The notes beneath the pieces were generated by a model that was not told the DNA's origin, did not search any database, and saw nothing but the letters and a program-made list of their open reading frames with translations. Shown in pieces: positions 1 through 11,241 of a DNA stretch of 64,000 nucleotides (the first letter of the stretch is position 1; each line of letters opens with the position of its first letter). A program made the position numbers and the translations under genes. The DNA is from Guillardia theta CCMP2712 (taxonomy: Eukaryota; Cryptophyceae; Pyrenomonadales; Geminigeraceae), in assembly GCF_000315625.1 (NCBI RefSeq), contig NW_005434669.1, positions 1,157,858 through 1,221,857 on the forward strand, in the 5' to 3' direction.

Positions 1-2625
1 ATCGACTCATATCCTCTCATCCCGTAAGTTCCATACTTCTGCTCATGAGAGGCATAGATAGCCCGAGTCCTTCTGCGATGCCTGACTCCTTTGCATAGTA
101 GAACCTTCTCATCTTGCACCATGTTCTCAAACTCAAATCGTCAACAGACATAGGAGAAGACTACCTATGGAACTAACTTATTGTGATTCTCTCTCAGTTG
201 GATGTTGAATGGGAACCACGCCATAAGGAACCTTGCTCTCGATCGAGGTAGCCTCCCGGAAGGGCCTAGGGTCAGGTTTGCACCGGCATACCCAGATTGA
301 GGGAGGAGGGGCTCGCGGTTATGTGAGCCCTCACCTTCATCTTCTGTTACGGTTACGCGCAACCTGAGCATAGAGGCGTGGAAATCTTCTATGCTAACAA
401 CTCCATCCTTGGTCTTCTCATCTAGAAAGTTGTACAAGTCGTCGTAGTTTTCCTCATCGATCTCTGACATATTGCTCTTGTCAAGCTTCAACTTGATCAC
501 TTCCAAGATCTTGAAACCAACTCAAACACAGACTAACTCGAACAAAAGAGCAGTCACCTTGGCGAATTTCTTGGACTGGATGTTGATACTCTCGTCCGTC
601 TCCTTGACTGCTGAGATCTTCTGCTCTTTCTGCAGCTTCTTCACGAGGAGAGTTTCAGCTCTTATCTGAGCTTTTTCCTTCTGTATCTCCCTCCTCCTGC
701 TCCGAACCTGGTCCCTCTTATATCAGAAACATGTGCAGGAAGACGTTCAGATCGCTCGTTCTTGTTGCAAGCTTGTAAAAGAACGACGTTGCAGTAACTC
801 GCAAGTAACACAAACATCATCAACCCAAACAACATCAACACGTCCGCGTGTCTCGGTATAGACCAACTCACCTCTCTGTACGCCATGGCCATCACTGCCA
901 TTGCGAGATTGAGGATCCAGAAGCGTGCCAAGATGATCAGACTGAGAAGTATGAGCGAGGAGGTGATAAGGGAGCGGAACACCTGATGAAGAAGAGCCAC
1001 CCTACGGTAGGATCAAGTCCTTCCATGGCATACATCAGCGTCATGTTCCAGTTGGATAGAGAAGTTGTTGAAAAGATTGTCAGGACCGCAATCGGAAAGT
1101 TGCTAAACCCCAGGAACCCGAAGAAAGGCAACTCTGTGAAAAAAGAACAGAAATGAAGTCAAACAACAGAGAGCGATCAATATCAGCGATCAGCCACCAT
1201 CAATATCGACGCAAAAAAAGCATAATTGTCATGGTCATCGTCTTCATCGTGAACAAGAGAGAGGTGCAGAACAAGGACAAGGACAAGGACAAGGACAAGG
1301 ACAAGGACAAGGACAAGGACAAGGACAAGCCACAGGTGCACTCACGAGGAGCTCCGGTGTTGGTTTGATCCAGTAGAGATCCTGTAGGGCTTCGGCGGCA
1401 ACCCGGATGGAGCTCGGCAAAACTTATGTCTGAGAGATTCTCTGAGGGAGGTTTGCAGGAGCACTCAAAGAAATCTTCTTCGCAGCCTCCGCCTGATGGG
1501 CCACACACTCTGAGAGGGATCTGAACGCATCTCATGATCAAACAATGGCATCATATCAGCCTCGTTCACCTGCATCTCTCCAAATGTCGGCTCCTTGTTC
1601 GTAAAGTTCGATGGAACGATCCCGTACATTCTTTGATCCCACGTGGCCGCAAGAGTGTTGCCATCTGCTACAACACACTTGCCATAGAAAGAGCCATCAA
1701 TACCGTACAAGTTGATCCCCAGGATCGAATAGATGAAGACGATGAAGCTGAAGAGAACCAACAGGTTCGTCATGGACGACCGACTAGCAGGAATGACCCG
1801 GAGAACATCCATAGGCCCCTCCAGGTTGCGCAGAGCTCGTAGAGGACGGAAGAGTCGCAGGACCTTGGCCATGCGACCGATGTCAGCCGAAGCTTGTTTG
1901 TCAATGGCTGCAACGATGAACACAATCCAGCAAACGCAAACGATGAAGAAATCGAGACGGTTCCAGTAGGAGACGAAATAACCGTCGATCACTCTCTCTT
2001 CGCTCATCTTCGCTATCTGCTCTCCTTCAGACTCAACACATGCATTGACATCTCACTCACCATGATCTCTTTGAACTCCTCAAACTCCAGCTGCCCGCTT
2101 CCATCAATATCAGCTGCCTCAAACAGCGACTTCACTTCTTTCCTGCTCCTGCTTATCCCCAAAGCTCTCATCGCTATCCTCATCTCGAACTCATCGATTG
2201 AGCCCCCACCGTCGGCATCGAACATGTCAAAAGCGTCTCTGATTGCCTTGACTTTCTCTTCAGACACACTACTCTGTTGTTCGCCTTGTATGAACATGGC
2301 CTTTCCCTCGCCAGCCGGCTTGTAGCCGGCTCCATAAGCTAGGATCTTCAAAGCCGCTTCGAGAGTGAAGATGGACAACACTATGGTGTCTGTGATGCTG
2401 TCTAGACGTATGATAGTCTCGTAGTTGTACCATTGCGCCTACAAGTAACCTCGTTACCAACACAACGCGAACAGTTGAAGGAGAATTTACATAGATATCA
2501 TCCAGCGCCATAGTCGCTATGTTGTACAGGATGACCAAGTAAATGAAACCTTCAAAGAACGGACTCTCGAGAAGCTTTCGGAGTTTCTCTTTGAGCATTT
2601 CGAACTCTCTATCACTGTCCGTCAT
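1..2625 (-). CDS. Voltage-gated Nav/Cav-like channel, domain I, with inserted EF-hand pair (partial, continues past window start)
   Basis: The product is a plasma- or organelle-membrane cation channel. Exons on the minus strand: 2625-2491 (from MTDSDREF, S1), 2438-2061 (S2 plus two EF hands), 2016-1570 (S3, S4, S5), 1520-1346 (extracellular loop), 1133 to about 870 (pore helix and S6), about 731-557 and about 506 leftwards. Introns of 52, 44, 49 and 212 nt are in phase. S4 has basic residues every third position (R-K-R-R-R in GRMAKVLRLFRPLRALR). S6 ends in MAVMAMAYRE, followed by a charged linker, as after domain I of Nav channels, so domains II-IV should lie beyond position 1. Two canonical EF loops (residues 119-130 and 155-166) sit in the S2-S3 loop. 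The filter stretch reads TTSLSNW, with Ser where Cav/Nav have Glu or Asp. The splice between pore and S6 (about 1015-965) and everything left of about 330 are unresolved. Confidence 0.8.
1271..1329. repeat. Hexanucleotide microsatellite (AAGGAC)n
   Basis: About ten AAGGAC units lie within the 212-nt intron (1134-1345) of the channel gene. On the transcribed strand the repeat is pyrimidine-rich (GTCCTT). It is the main reason this intron is longer than its 44-52 nt neighbours. Confidence 0.95.
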
Positions 2626-2839
2626 GGTGGGCGGACTGACTGCACGATCAACGACCAACAGCTGGAGTTCTGATCAAAGTTTTATTCTGTCAGAAGCAAC
2701 CTTGAACTGAGAGCATGGCTGTGACTTGAAGCACTACTGAGCCTCCTCCTCCTTCCTCACCCCTCACCGCTCGGTCGTCTCACTGACTGGCCCTGAGTTT
2801 GACTTGACTCCTGGCCCAAGCTTGCCTCAGAAGCCGCTG

Positions 2840-3290
2840 CCATAAAAAAAAACCGTCACGGCGTACGGTGCCGGGCGGTCACGGCGCCTCGGTGACCCGG
2901 TGACTCGGACCCCGGGCCCGGGCGTGCCCGGCCCGGCTCTGCTCGGACCGGCGAGTCGGAGCCAAACTTGATGACGGTTCAGAGTCTGACGAGTCAGTTG
3001 GGCTCACTGAGTCAGCCACAGGCCGCCCGGCGGCCCGGCCGGGCTGCCAGTGTTCACGTGACTGCCGGGCGGTGGTGCGGGCGGCCCGCCGGGCTCCCTG
3101 CCAGGCGCTGGGCCGGGGCCCCCGCTCCGATCACTACTAGTACCGGGTCGGGCCCGGGGCCTCAGCAGTCACTGACCGGCCGGGTATGGCCCGTGGCCCG
3201 GCTTTAACCGCCCGATCACTGACTCGGCTGAGATGATCAATCAGCTCCGGGCCCGCCCCGCCGCCGCGGCGCGCGCAGTTAACCGTTATT
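2840..3290. repeat. GC-rich intergenic island
   Basis: Extremely GC-rich sequence made of recurring words such as CCGGGC, GGCCCGG, TCACTGA, GACTCGG and ACGGT, flanked by ordinary sequence. No open coding structure or RNA gene was recognised. Similar islands recur at about 10.76, 15.3, 32.5-33.25, 41.0-41.5, 47.76-48.8 and 56.65-56.88 kb. It separates the channel gene from the BRCT gene. Confidence 0.75.
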
Positions 3291-3336
3291 TGTAATAACC
3301 GTCTGAAAGGGCTGAAAGGCGGGCACAGGAATCAGG

Positions 3337-3432
3337 GAATGAGGGAGGGAGGGGAAGGGAGGGGAAGGGAGGGGAAGGGAGGGGAAGGGAGGGGAAGGGA
3401 GGGGAAGGGAGGGGAAGAGAGGGGAAGGGAGG
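3337..3432. repeat. 10-bp minisatellite (GGGAGGGGAA)n
   Basis: Purine-only tandem repeat of about nine 10-bp units, about 250 bp upstream of the BRCT gene. The long Pro/Ser-rich minus-strand reading frames across it are a by-product of the repeat. Confidence 0.95.
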
Positions 3433-3679
3433 AAGAAGGACAAAGAAGCAAAGAGGATGAGCAAGAGAAACAGTGAGTGGACGTGAGACGGTTTGAGATG
3501 AAAATTGTGACAAGGCCAAAGGGAGGAAGGGATAGCTTTGAAACAAGCATTCATATGTCCAACTGAGATTATCAGATGATTTACTCAAAGCTGATAGAGA
3601 GCAATTGTTTTGCGTCCCTGTCTCTTGTTCAATGTTTGTGTCTGATGTTGATGACAGGGTCTCTCGACAAATCTGAGAC

Positions 3680-6106
3680 ATGGAAAACCGGCAAATTCGA
3701 TCAGCAAAGCTGGCAAAGGGGTTGACGAGCGCAGATACAAAGAGGCTGCGAGGAGTGCTCAAGAAGCTGGGTTTCTCTGTTCGATACCTTGGTTCTGTAC
3801 AGAAGGCAGGCGACAAACCAGATGGATGCCAAGATATGCTGGTTGTAGACTCGTGGGATATTCCAACGGCCTCTTCATTGTTGTCATCGCACCCCACAAG
3901 CTTGGTGCGAGGGGTAGACTGTATTTTATCCCCGAGATGGGATCCGGACCAGCTGCTCCGGCACAGCGCATGCGTGCTGAATTCTGCACTCAAGGGAGAC
4001 ACCATTTCCTTCAGCGGGATGTCATTGGATGAAAAGGAAGCTCTGAAATTTCAAGTTGTTGCGTTCGGAGGGAGAGTAGAAGGAGATTTCCACGAGGGAG
4101 TCAATGTCATCATAGCTAAGAACGCTGATACCCAGAAGAGTCGAGTTGCAATCTCAAGGTTTTTACAAGGGAAGCAACAAGTTTATGTAGTTCAGCCCCA
4201 GTGGTTGACTGAAAGTGCTGAGCGACGCACCCGGCTCGACCCCTTCGACTTCCGCTTCAAGTTGTGGTCAGGATGCAAGTTTTCGGTATCAGGTATGGAG
4301 CTGGATGAGAGGGCATCTCTTCAAGAGCAGATCATCTTCCTGGGGGCTGAAGTCTCGCCGGAGCTCGACGAAAGTTGTACAGCCTTGATCACAAGCGGAC
4401 AGAAGGGAGCCAAGTACGATTTTGCGATGAGGAAGGGCATCCCCATCATCCCTAAGAATATACTGTTGGAGAGATGGAAGGATGGATGCTTGGACATCGA
4501 GGATATCATTTCTGAGCACGATTCTTTTGTCAAGAATAGCGACGATGAGGTTGTCTCCACCCAATCATCTACTGCGGCGAGTGAGATGGACTTCACCATT
4601 GATTTCCAAGATACAAGGGACGATCTACAAGACTGCAAGATATTTGTTGTTGTATGCGATGACAAGGTCAGAAATTACTCGATCTCGTTGTGCAGGTTGC
4701 TGGGGGCAACCGTGATACAGCCCGATGCAGAAGGTTTTCCCCGTGATCGCTCTGTTACGCACATTATCGCTGCAAGAGATTGTCCCACCGACCTTCACAA
4801 GTTCCTGGAATTCCATGAAAATTTTGTTCCCATGGTGGACTGGAAGTGGCTCAGGGCCTGTTACGATGAAAAATGTCTTGCTTCGATAGAAAATTTTGTG
4901 ATCGACGTGGACACTGTTGTCGTCAAGGAAAAGAGTAAATCGTCGAGCTCTGTCGTCTTTGCGAAGAAGAGAGAGAATGCCGGCAAAGAAAACATTCCGG
5001 CGAACCTTACAGATGGTCTTGAGACGATGAAAAAAGAAGACCACAAGAAAGAAAATGTACAGAATATTCATTCAGCAAGCGAGAGGAAAGATAAGATCTT
5101 CAAGAACTGTTTTTTCTCTTTCCATTCTGATTGTCAGCATCGATCAATTCTCAAGGAGATGATTCAACAAAATGGAGGAGTAGTGGTCGAGAAGGAGATT
5201 CTTCGAGAGAAAGCTGATCAAGCGTATGAGATCCATCCACTGTTTCCCAGCAAGATCAAGGTGCCAACCTTTGGCAGTCGTTCCTTCACAGCCAACAAGG
5301 GGGTACAGCTTGTCTCTGAGTATTGGGTGAGGAAGTGTGCGGCGGTAGGCAAGAAGTTCGCTCTCTCCTCATGTCAACTCCACAAGCCGCTGCGGAGGGA
5401 GAAGCCCTCGGCTGAGATGCAGAAGCTCTCGGTCTGCGTCTCGGGGGTGTACAGGCACGAGAAGAACCTGGTAAGGTGGCTGGCGGAGCAGCTTGGGGGC
5501 TCGTTCGAGGAGAAAATGTCGCGCAAGATCACCTCGCACTTGATTCTCGTGACTGAGGCTCAAGCTGGTATGAGGGAGAAGGCGCTGAAGGCTCAGCAGT
5601 GGGGTATCAGCATGACGTCGCTTGCCTGGTTGGAAGCTTGTGCGGTGAAGGATGAGGTCCTGCCTGTCAGCTCCTTCCCTGCGGGCACAAGTCTCTTTCC
5701 TGACTCGCACGGGGAGCCATCGAAACCAGCGTTGCAGCTGAGCAAGAGCTCGAGCATGCAGAGGCTTGCCATGGGGACCAACAACCGGCAGACGCACATG
5801 CGCGGACCCGCGTTGTTCGGAGATGAGATGAGGGACCTCTACGCGAGCAGCCCCGACAAGTCCTTCCATGCTGCCCCTGAGCAGGTGCAGGTGCAGGAAG
5901 AGAAGCCGAAGGAAGAGGAGGCGGTGGAGGAGCCGAAGGAGCAGCAGGTGGAGCGAGAGCTGCATACGTCGCCTGCGGAAGCGGAGGAGGCTATTGCAAG
6001 TGGTGAGAAGCGAAAGGCTTCGATACCAACGCCAGAGACAACCAGCAGAAAGAAACGAGTCTGCAAGCAGAGAGTTGAGGATCAGATTCCCTTCCTTCTG
6101 CGTTGA
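3680..6106 (+). CDS. Multi-BRCT-domain protein, TopBP1/Dpb11/Rad4-like
   Basis: Single uninterrupted exon of 808 residues, unusual here where most genes are cut into short exons. BRCT repeats, recognised by the hydrophobic-GG-hydrophobic-W pattern, lie at about residues 105-190 (ending VVQPQWLTES), 195-280 (ending PKNILLERW), 315-400 (ending VPMVDWKWLRAC), 470-570 and 580-665 (ending MTSLAWLEACAV), perhaps with a degenerate one at the N-terminus. The C-terminal 150 residues are low-complexity (EEKPKEEE, KKR) and probably nuclear. Proteins of this kind scaffold phosphoproteins in DNA replication and checkpoint signalling. Assignment to TopBP1 rather than another BRCT scaffold is inference. It ends 68 nt before the convergent HEAT gene. 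Confidence 0.8.
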   Translation: MENRQIRSAKLAKGLTSADTKRLRGVLKKLGFSVRYLGSVQKAGDKPDGCQDMLVVDSWDIPTASSLLSSHPTSLVRGVDCILSPRWDPDQLLRHSACVLNSALKGDTISFSGMSLDEKEALKFQVVAFGGRVEGDFHEGVNVIIAKNADTQKSRVAISRFLQGKQQVYVVQPQWLTESAERRTRLDPFDFRFKLWSGCKFSVSGMELDERASLQEQIIFLGAEVSPELDESCTALITSGQKGAKYDFAMRKGIPIIPKNILLERWKDGCLDIEDIISEHDSFVKNSDDEVVSTQSSTAASEMDFTIDFQDTRDDLQDCKIFVVVCDDKVRNYSISLCRLLGATVIQPDAEGFPRDRSVTHIIAARDCPTDLHKFLEFHENFVPMVDWKWLRACYDEKCLASIENFVIDVDTVVVKEKSKSSSSVVFAKKRENAGKENIPANLTDGLETMKKEDHKKENVQNIHSASERKDKIFKNCFFSFHSDCQHRSILKEMIQQNGGVVVEKEILREKADQAYEIHPLFPSKIKVPTFGSRSFTANKGVQLVSEYWVRKCAAVGKKFALSSCQLHKPLRREKPSAEMQKLSVCVSGVYRHEKNLVRWLAEQLGGSFEEKMSRKITSHLILVTEAQAGMREKALKAQQWGISMTSLAWLEACAVKDEVLPVSSFPAGTSLFPDSHGEPSKPALQLSKSSSMQRLAMGTNNRQTHMRGPALFGDEMRDLYASSPDKSFHAAPEQVQVQEEKPKEEEAVEEPKEQQVERELHTSPAEAEEAIASGEKRKASIPTPETTSRKKRVCKQRVEDQIPFLLR

Positions 6107-6173
6107 TGTGATTCAACTTGATACTCCATTGATCTAATACAACCTCTTGATCAACTTCACCCTCCTCCTGCTC

Positions 6174-8492
6174 TCACGCGCTCCTGTCCAGCGTCTCTGC
6201 ATTGGAAACAAGCTTCCCGCGAAAGACGCCTGCAGCCTTGAGGGCCTGGACGTGATCCTTCCAGTGCTCGAGGAGGAGCAGCTGTGCTCTAGAGTCACCT
6301 TGACCATGAGGCGATCAGGGAGCTCGAGAGGGTCAAGAGCGTCAGCACCTTCTTCCGCCATCCTTCCCAGCTCCATGGCAGCTGCACTTCTCTCGTCCAT
6401 CACCTCACTCTGCATGCTATGTCAGCCTCACGTTCGAGCTCAGGTCCTCTTGCTCTCCTCACGCATCGTCAACAGCAACTCGTTCACTCTCTCTTGTGGG
6501 TACTCCACCACTTGCTTCGAAGACTCTCTCTGCTAGCATGTCAAGAAGAACCTGAGGGCAGCAGACTTCAGGTCTACTTGCTGCTCGACTTCGATGATGG
6601 ACGCAGCGTTTGAGAGCATCTCTGACATTCCTAGAAGTTGAGAATACTCCTGCATGTTCTTCACGATTCCTACAGCTGCTTGATCGACGCCCCTCGCCAC
6701 GAGGTTGTGGAGGCACTCAGCTGCTCTTATCCTGATAGCTCTCCTGTCCGGGTTTTCATCTTCATCCTCCCGAGGTAGTCAGGACGGAGCGGAAGGCTCA
6801 AGAAAGGCACCTTGACAACCCTCTTGCGAACTTTCTCTCTTGGGAATGCTGCAAGAACATCATCATCATGGCACCATGTGCTGCCGAATACCAAAGTCTG
6901 TCAATTTCTTCCAGTCATTCTCCTCCTCAAGGTCTTGCATGTACTGGATCGCGAGCTTGATCTCGTAATCCTGCCTCCTGCAGTCGCAGCAGCATCAGTA
7001 CATACATCGCTCTCCAGCCATCCATCTTTCGTTGTCTCTTCACCTCTTCTCTTCACGAAGGTTAAACTCTTGCAGTGCTTGTTCTGCACTCTTCTCCTCA
7101 TTCTCATCTTGTAACGTTGCTACCTTTCCATTCTCTTCCCTCCATTGCCGAACTTCAGGTGTTTCATTCGCTCCTGTCTCCAAGTCACGTCCTATCCACC
7201 AGGGGAGGGAGCTGGACCGAGGCTGGCATTTTCAGTTCCCAGCTCGAGAACCTCGTTGATGTTGCTTTGAAAGGCTCGGACTGCCTTGTCCACTCCTACC
7301 TCAGCCAGCTCCATCAGAGACTCCGCGGCCACCTGTCCAGCCCTCTCCTTCTCAGCTCTTCTCACCCCACAACCTCCTTCGCTTCACCTTGCGAACCTCC
7401 AGCTCGGGGTCTGTCAGGGCCTTCACCAACACGTCAACGATGTCTTGGTCGTCGAAGACTTGCTCGAGAGCTGCGAACTGAGATCGAATGGCGTCAGGGC
7501 TGGACTGATGGAACGAGCTTCGCATGGCGCTGATCACAAGCCATCGCATGTGGAAGTCGCCGTAGGTCTCGGGAGCGCCTTGATGGTAGGCGCGGATGAG
7601 GAAGTTGAAGACTTGAAAGTACAAGGACTTGAAGAAGAAAAGCCGCAAGTCATCTGAAGCACAAGGGTCGGTGCAAGTATGCAAGACAGAGACAAGACAG
7701 GAGACAAGACAGGAGACAAGACAGGAGACAAGACAGGTGACAAGACAGGTGACAAGACAGGAGACAAGACAGGAGACAAGACAGGTGACAAGCATCAGCT
7801 TCTCTTCGACCTTTCTCTTCTTCTTGCTCCCTCGAAACCCTTGTAAAGACCTCGCACAGGAGCTCAGTGCCGTAGTGTCTGACCCTCATGTCATGGTCCG
7901 ACGTCGCCTTGGCCGCTGTCTCCACTGCCTGCCGGTCAAGCGCCATGGCCAGCTAGCAACATGTAAGACAGCTACGGGTTGAGGGAGAGGAGAGACCGGA
8001 GACATGGCGTCGAGAGCAGCATACCTCACTTTTTCGTTGTCATCGCTTGCTAGAGCTTTCACCATGTCGCACTCTTCTTGGATGTAACTCTCCTCTTTCA
8101 AATCTCCTTGTGACTTGAGCCGAATCGCCTCCTCTGCTCGCTCAAGCACGAAGACGCTCTTCAGCACCACTGCAACGCTCGCTCGAACGTAGTGCTCCCC
8201 GTGACCCGCTAGCTCTTTGAGCCGACCGAGAACAATCTCCGAGCCCTGGCCTCCTTCCCCATCCCCTTCCTTCTTCTTCACCAGCAACCTGCCCACTCCT
8301 TCCTCCACAGCCGTCCTCACGTATCGCTCCAATGGCAGCGTCAGCAAGCCCAGCAGCTCCTGCATGAAGTCACATGCCTCTCCCTGGCCTTCGCTCTCTC
8401 ACCTCCTCTGCCTCTTTGTCTCCGTCCTGCGCTGCCCTCGCTCTGTCCTCTACTTGCCTTCTCCTGATGATCCGTTGCACCCCCTCCTCCAT
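6174..8492 (-). CDS. HEAT-repeat protein, multi-exon
   Basis: Reassembled from about eleven exons. It starts MEEGVQRIIRRR at 8492. Early exons are 8492-8403, 8359-7997, 7952-7811 and 7653 leftwards; the stop is at 6174-6176 after the C-terminus VSNAETLDRSA. Introns of 43, 44, 157 and 44 nt are in phase. The protein is helical with HEAT-like repeats, for example DDQDIVDVLVKALTDPELEV followed by AAESLMELAEVG, and NEKVRYAALDAM followed by DHDMRVRHYGTELLCEV. The middle is a charged coiled segment (REENGKVATLQDENEEKSAE). HEAT proteins are protein-binding scaffolds. I see no signature for condensin, importin or PP2A-A, so the role is unknown. Some 3' splice choices (about 6.5-6.6 kb) are uncertain. 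Confidence 0.7.
7680..7792. repeat. 12-bp minisatellite in HEAT-gene intron
   Basis: Tandem units of AGACAGGAGACA and the variant AGACAGGTGACA lie inside the intron 7654-7810. The repeat inflates a typical 44-nt intron to 157 nt. Confidence 0.9.
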
Positions 8493-8531
8493 TTCCTCCG
8501 CTCAACGGCCTGGCCCTAATACCCCGTTGGC
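8493..8531. promoter_or_regulatory. 39-bp divergent intergenic region
   Basis: Only 39 nt separate the start codon of the minus-strand HEAT gene (8492) from that of the plus-strand coiled-coil gene (8532). Any shared promoter must overlap the coding sequence or lie within it, unless one start codon is further downstream. Confidence 0.5.
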
Positions 8532-10576
8532 ATGCTGCCCAAGCTCAAGGCCGGGAAAGCGGGCGGGGGGAGGGGCGGGGCGGGGACTTCAGGAGAAGCA
8601 GCAAGGCAGGTGCACGCTTCGAGCTCGATCGACGTTGCAGCTGGTGATCGGAGCGAAGACACACGGGGCAGCAAGAAGTTTGTGGTGAAGACGATGAGGT
8701 ACGAGGACATGCGGGCGTTCATGCTGCAGGCAGAAAGAGAGGTGGAGGAGACGCGAAGGGCTCTTGAAAGCAGCAAGAGGTGCATCGATGAAGCTGAAAA
8801 CGCCTTGCAGCAATCCGTCCGACAATCTGCCATGTGGTTCGTCGAGAAGATGCAACAGAGCAGCAAGCCAAGTAAGCAAAACAAGAAGAAATGGGTGGCT
8901 GTGCAAGCGGCGTCCTTCGTCTTGTCTCTCTTCTTCGAGATCAAGCGCAGGGCCGAGGAGACAACAGATGGAGTCGGGGAGGAGTCGTCGACCCCCGACA
9001 TGCAGGAGGAAGCAACAGACATAGTTCGAGAATTGCTGCTGAGCGTGCAAGAAGACAAGTCGCTCGATGAGTTTCTGCTGATGCTCGCAAAGGTGATGAG
9101 CGGTTGATGGAGGTCTTGCTTGCTCACTGTGTCTTGTGCTAGACCAGAGCGGCGGCTGAGACTGAGTGGATGGTCTTGAAGGAGAGGATACGGAAAGGTC
9201 CTTTCCTTGATAGCCTCAACAGGCTGTGGAACACCATCGACGAGTTTGAGTTTGGATACCCTCACCGGATCGAGGTGAACAAGAAGCACGTACAGGAGCT
9301 GAAGGAGTTGGTTGCCCGGTACAAGAACGAGCTCCGTGGTTCTGTCGAGAGTGTAAATCACACTCTGAGGATGGTTTTACACTCGGTGAAGATGAATGGT
9401 ATTGCAGTCTCGGGGAATATCGCCTTGCCATCGCCAGAGCATCTTTTTCAGGCAGAGTTGTTGATCTTTGATGAAGCCAAGGCAGGAAAGTGGAGCAAGA
9501 CAGCAAACGAAGATGTGCAGAACTTCAAGAAGTACTTCAACAGAGCCCTGACGAGGCTTCACGAGCTTGTCATCAACGCAGACCATGAGATGTCATACCG
9601 CACAAGAACAAACTTGAAGAAGAGGCTCGAGAACATAGAGAAAGAGAATCAGAGTTTGACAGAAGAGATCGTTCAATACAAGCAAGAAATCAAAGCTACC
9701 TATGAAAGTCAAGGAGCTGCTCTCGAGCCCCACGAGAGCTCTCACAGAAAACGGATGGACGAAGTTTCTCAGGAGAGGGAGAGGCAACAGCAGCAGCTGG
9801 ATCAGGTGCTCGCTAGCAAGCGGCTTGAACTCGAATCCAAAAGGACGCGGCTGGATCAAATGAAAGAAACGCTGGCTGGCAAGAAAGCAGACTTGCGAAC
9901 GATGAAGAAGCGTTCCAAGGAGACGAGTAAAGACCTGGACGAGGTCATAGCCGCTGCTTACGAGCGAGACGAGACTCTCGTCAAATGCCTTTCAATCATT
10001 ACGAGCCAAGAATCACTCGAGGACATCAAAGCGTCTATGCCATCCAAACAAAACATCAAGAATGAAATCTTCAAGTCTGTTGAGCTTCTTGACAGTGAAG
10101 TCTCTTCCCGTGAAGCAGAGTTGAAGGATGCTTCGCAGCTGATGTACGAACAGAAGATGTGCTGTCTTAGAGTCTTCAACGACGTTTCACACCAGCCACA
10201 AGAAGCCGTCCGACAGGAGATAGAGCGTCAGCAACAGAACAAACTTGACATGGATGAGATCGGAAAGCTCATTGATGACTACATGCACCACACAGACTTC
10301 TACAGTTTGGATTCCTCAAAGCTCAACGCCTTCGTTCACCTGCACTTACCATTCGCAGCGTCTGAGGCCTGGAGAGACTTTCTGATGGCCAGGTATGATG
10401 AGATTTTCAACGACATGCAGGGCAAGGAATTGTACGTGTCTCATGATGACGAGGTGAAGGTCTTGATAGCCTCTCTTACTGACTACGGGTACTCGACGGA
10501 AGAAACGGCACAGATGTCGTATCAAGACTTGCAGAAATTATTACAAGAGGAGCAGAGAATATCGAGAATGGAATGA
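8532..10576 (+). CDS. Coiled-coil protein, function unknown
   Basis: Two exons joined by a 50-nt intron (9098-9147, AAG/GTGATG to GTGCTAG), which links LLMLAK in frame to TRAAAETEWMVLKER. The protein is about 660 residues. After a Gly-rich N-terminus it is mostly helical with long heptad-like stretches, especially residues about 400-500 (LDQVLASKRLELESKRTR). The C-terminal 120 residues look globular. I do not recognise the family. Likely a structural or tethering protein, but that is only inference from the coiled coil. Confidence 0.65.
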
Positions 10577-11241
10577 TCTCAGTTAACTCTAGCATCATCA
10601 TGGAATCATCAAACATGTCTTGAAGCCTTGTTCACGCAACTTGGCAACCGTTGTGAGTTGCCTGGCATCTGAGCTCAGAGCCAAGTTGCTGCCAAGTACG
10701 GTTATGAGTACTAGTGACTACCGTACTAACAGTTGAAGTTACCGTCTATCACCTTTGGGCCTCGACTCGGATGCCGGCCGGGCCCGGGCGCCCGCTGCCA
10801 TAGTACGGCGAGTCCCGATCTTTTCCGATCACTCCCAGGCATTCTGTACCATTAAACTGTGATGACTAAAAGTTATATAATGATTGTTCCCGTTTTGACC
10901 TCTTGAGGTGATGTGGGGGAATGACTGCAGCAGGGGTGGTATGGTAAACACTCAAAAGGGGGGTAGGGGGACCCAAACAGAATCTCAGCCCCCTGCACGA
11001 GTAACCAGTACCCCAAGATTTCCGGGAAAAAGAAGGGGTAGTGACATAGGGTATCGTGTGAGCTGACCCGATATGTTCGATTTCCAGTTGCCAGTTTGAG
11101 GAGAGAAGGAGAGAGAAGGAGAGAGAAGGGAGATAAGGGAGATAAGGAGCAAGACAAAGATACATGGGGAAATACCCTTCATTTCTTTCTTTTTCAGGCC
11201 TCCTCTCCCCCTTACTTGTATGATTCTTTCCCTCAACTAAA
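10577..11241. other. Intergenic region
   Basis: No gene recognised. Holds a short GC-rich patch (about 10765-10830), a GGGGTAGGGGG-containing stretch (10915-10985) of the type seen at 27.4-28.4 kb, and a purine-rich GAGA tract (11098-11135) upstream of the cyclase gene. Confidence 0.6.
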
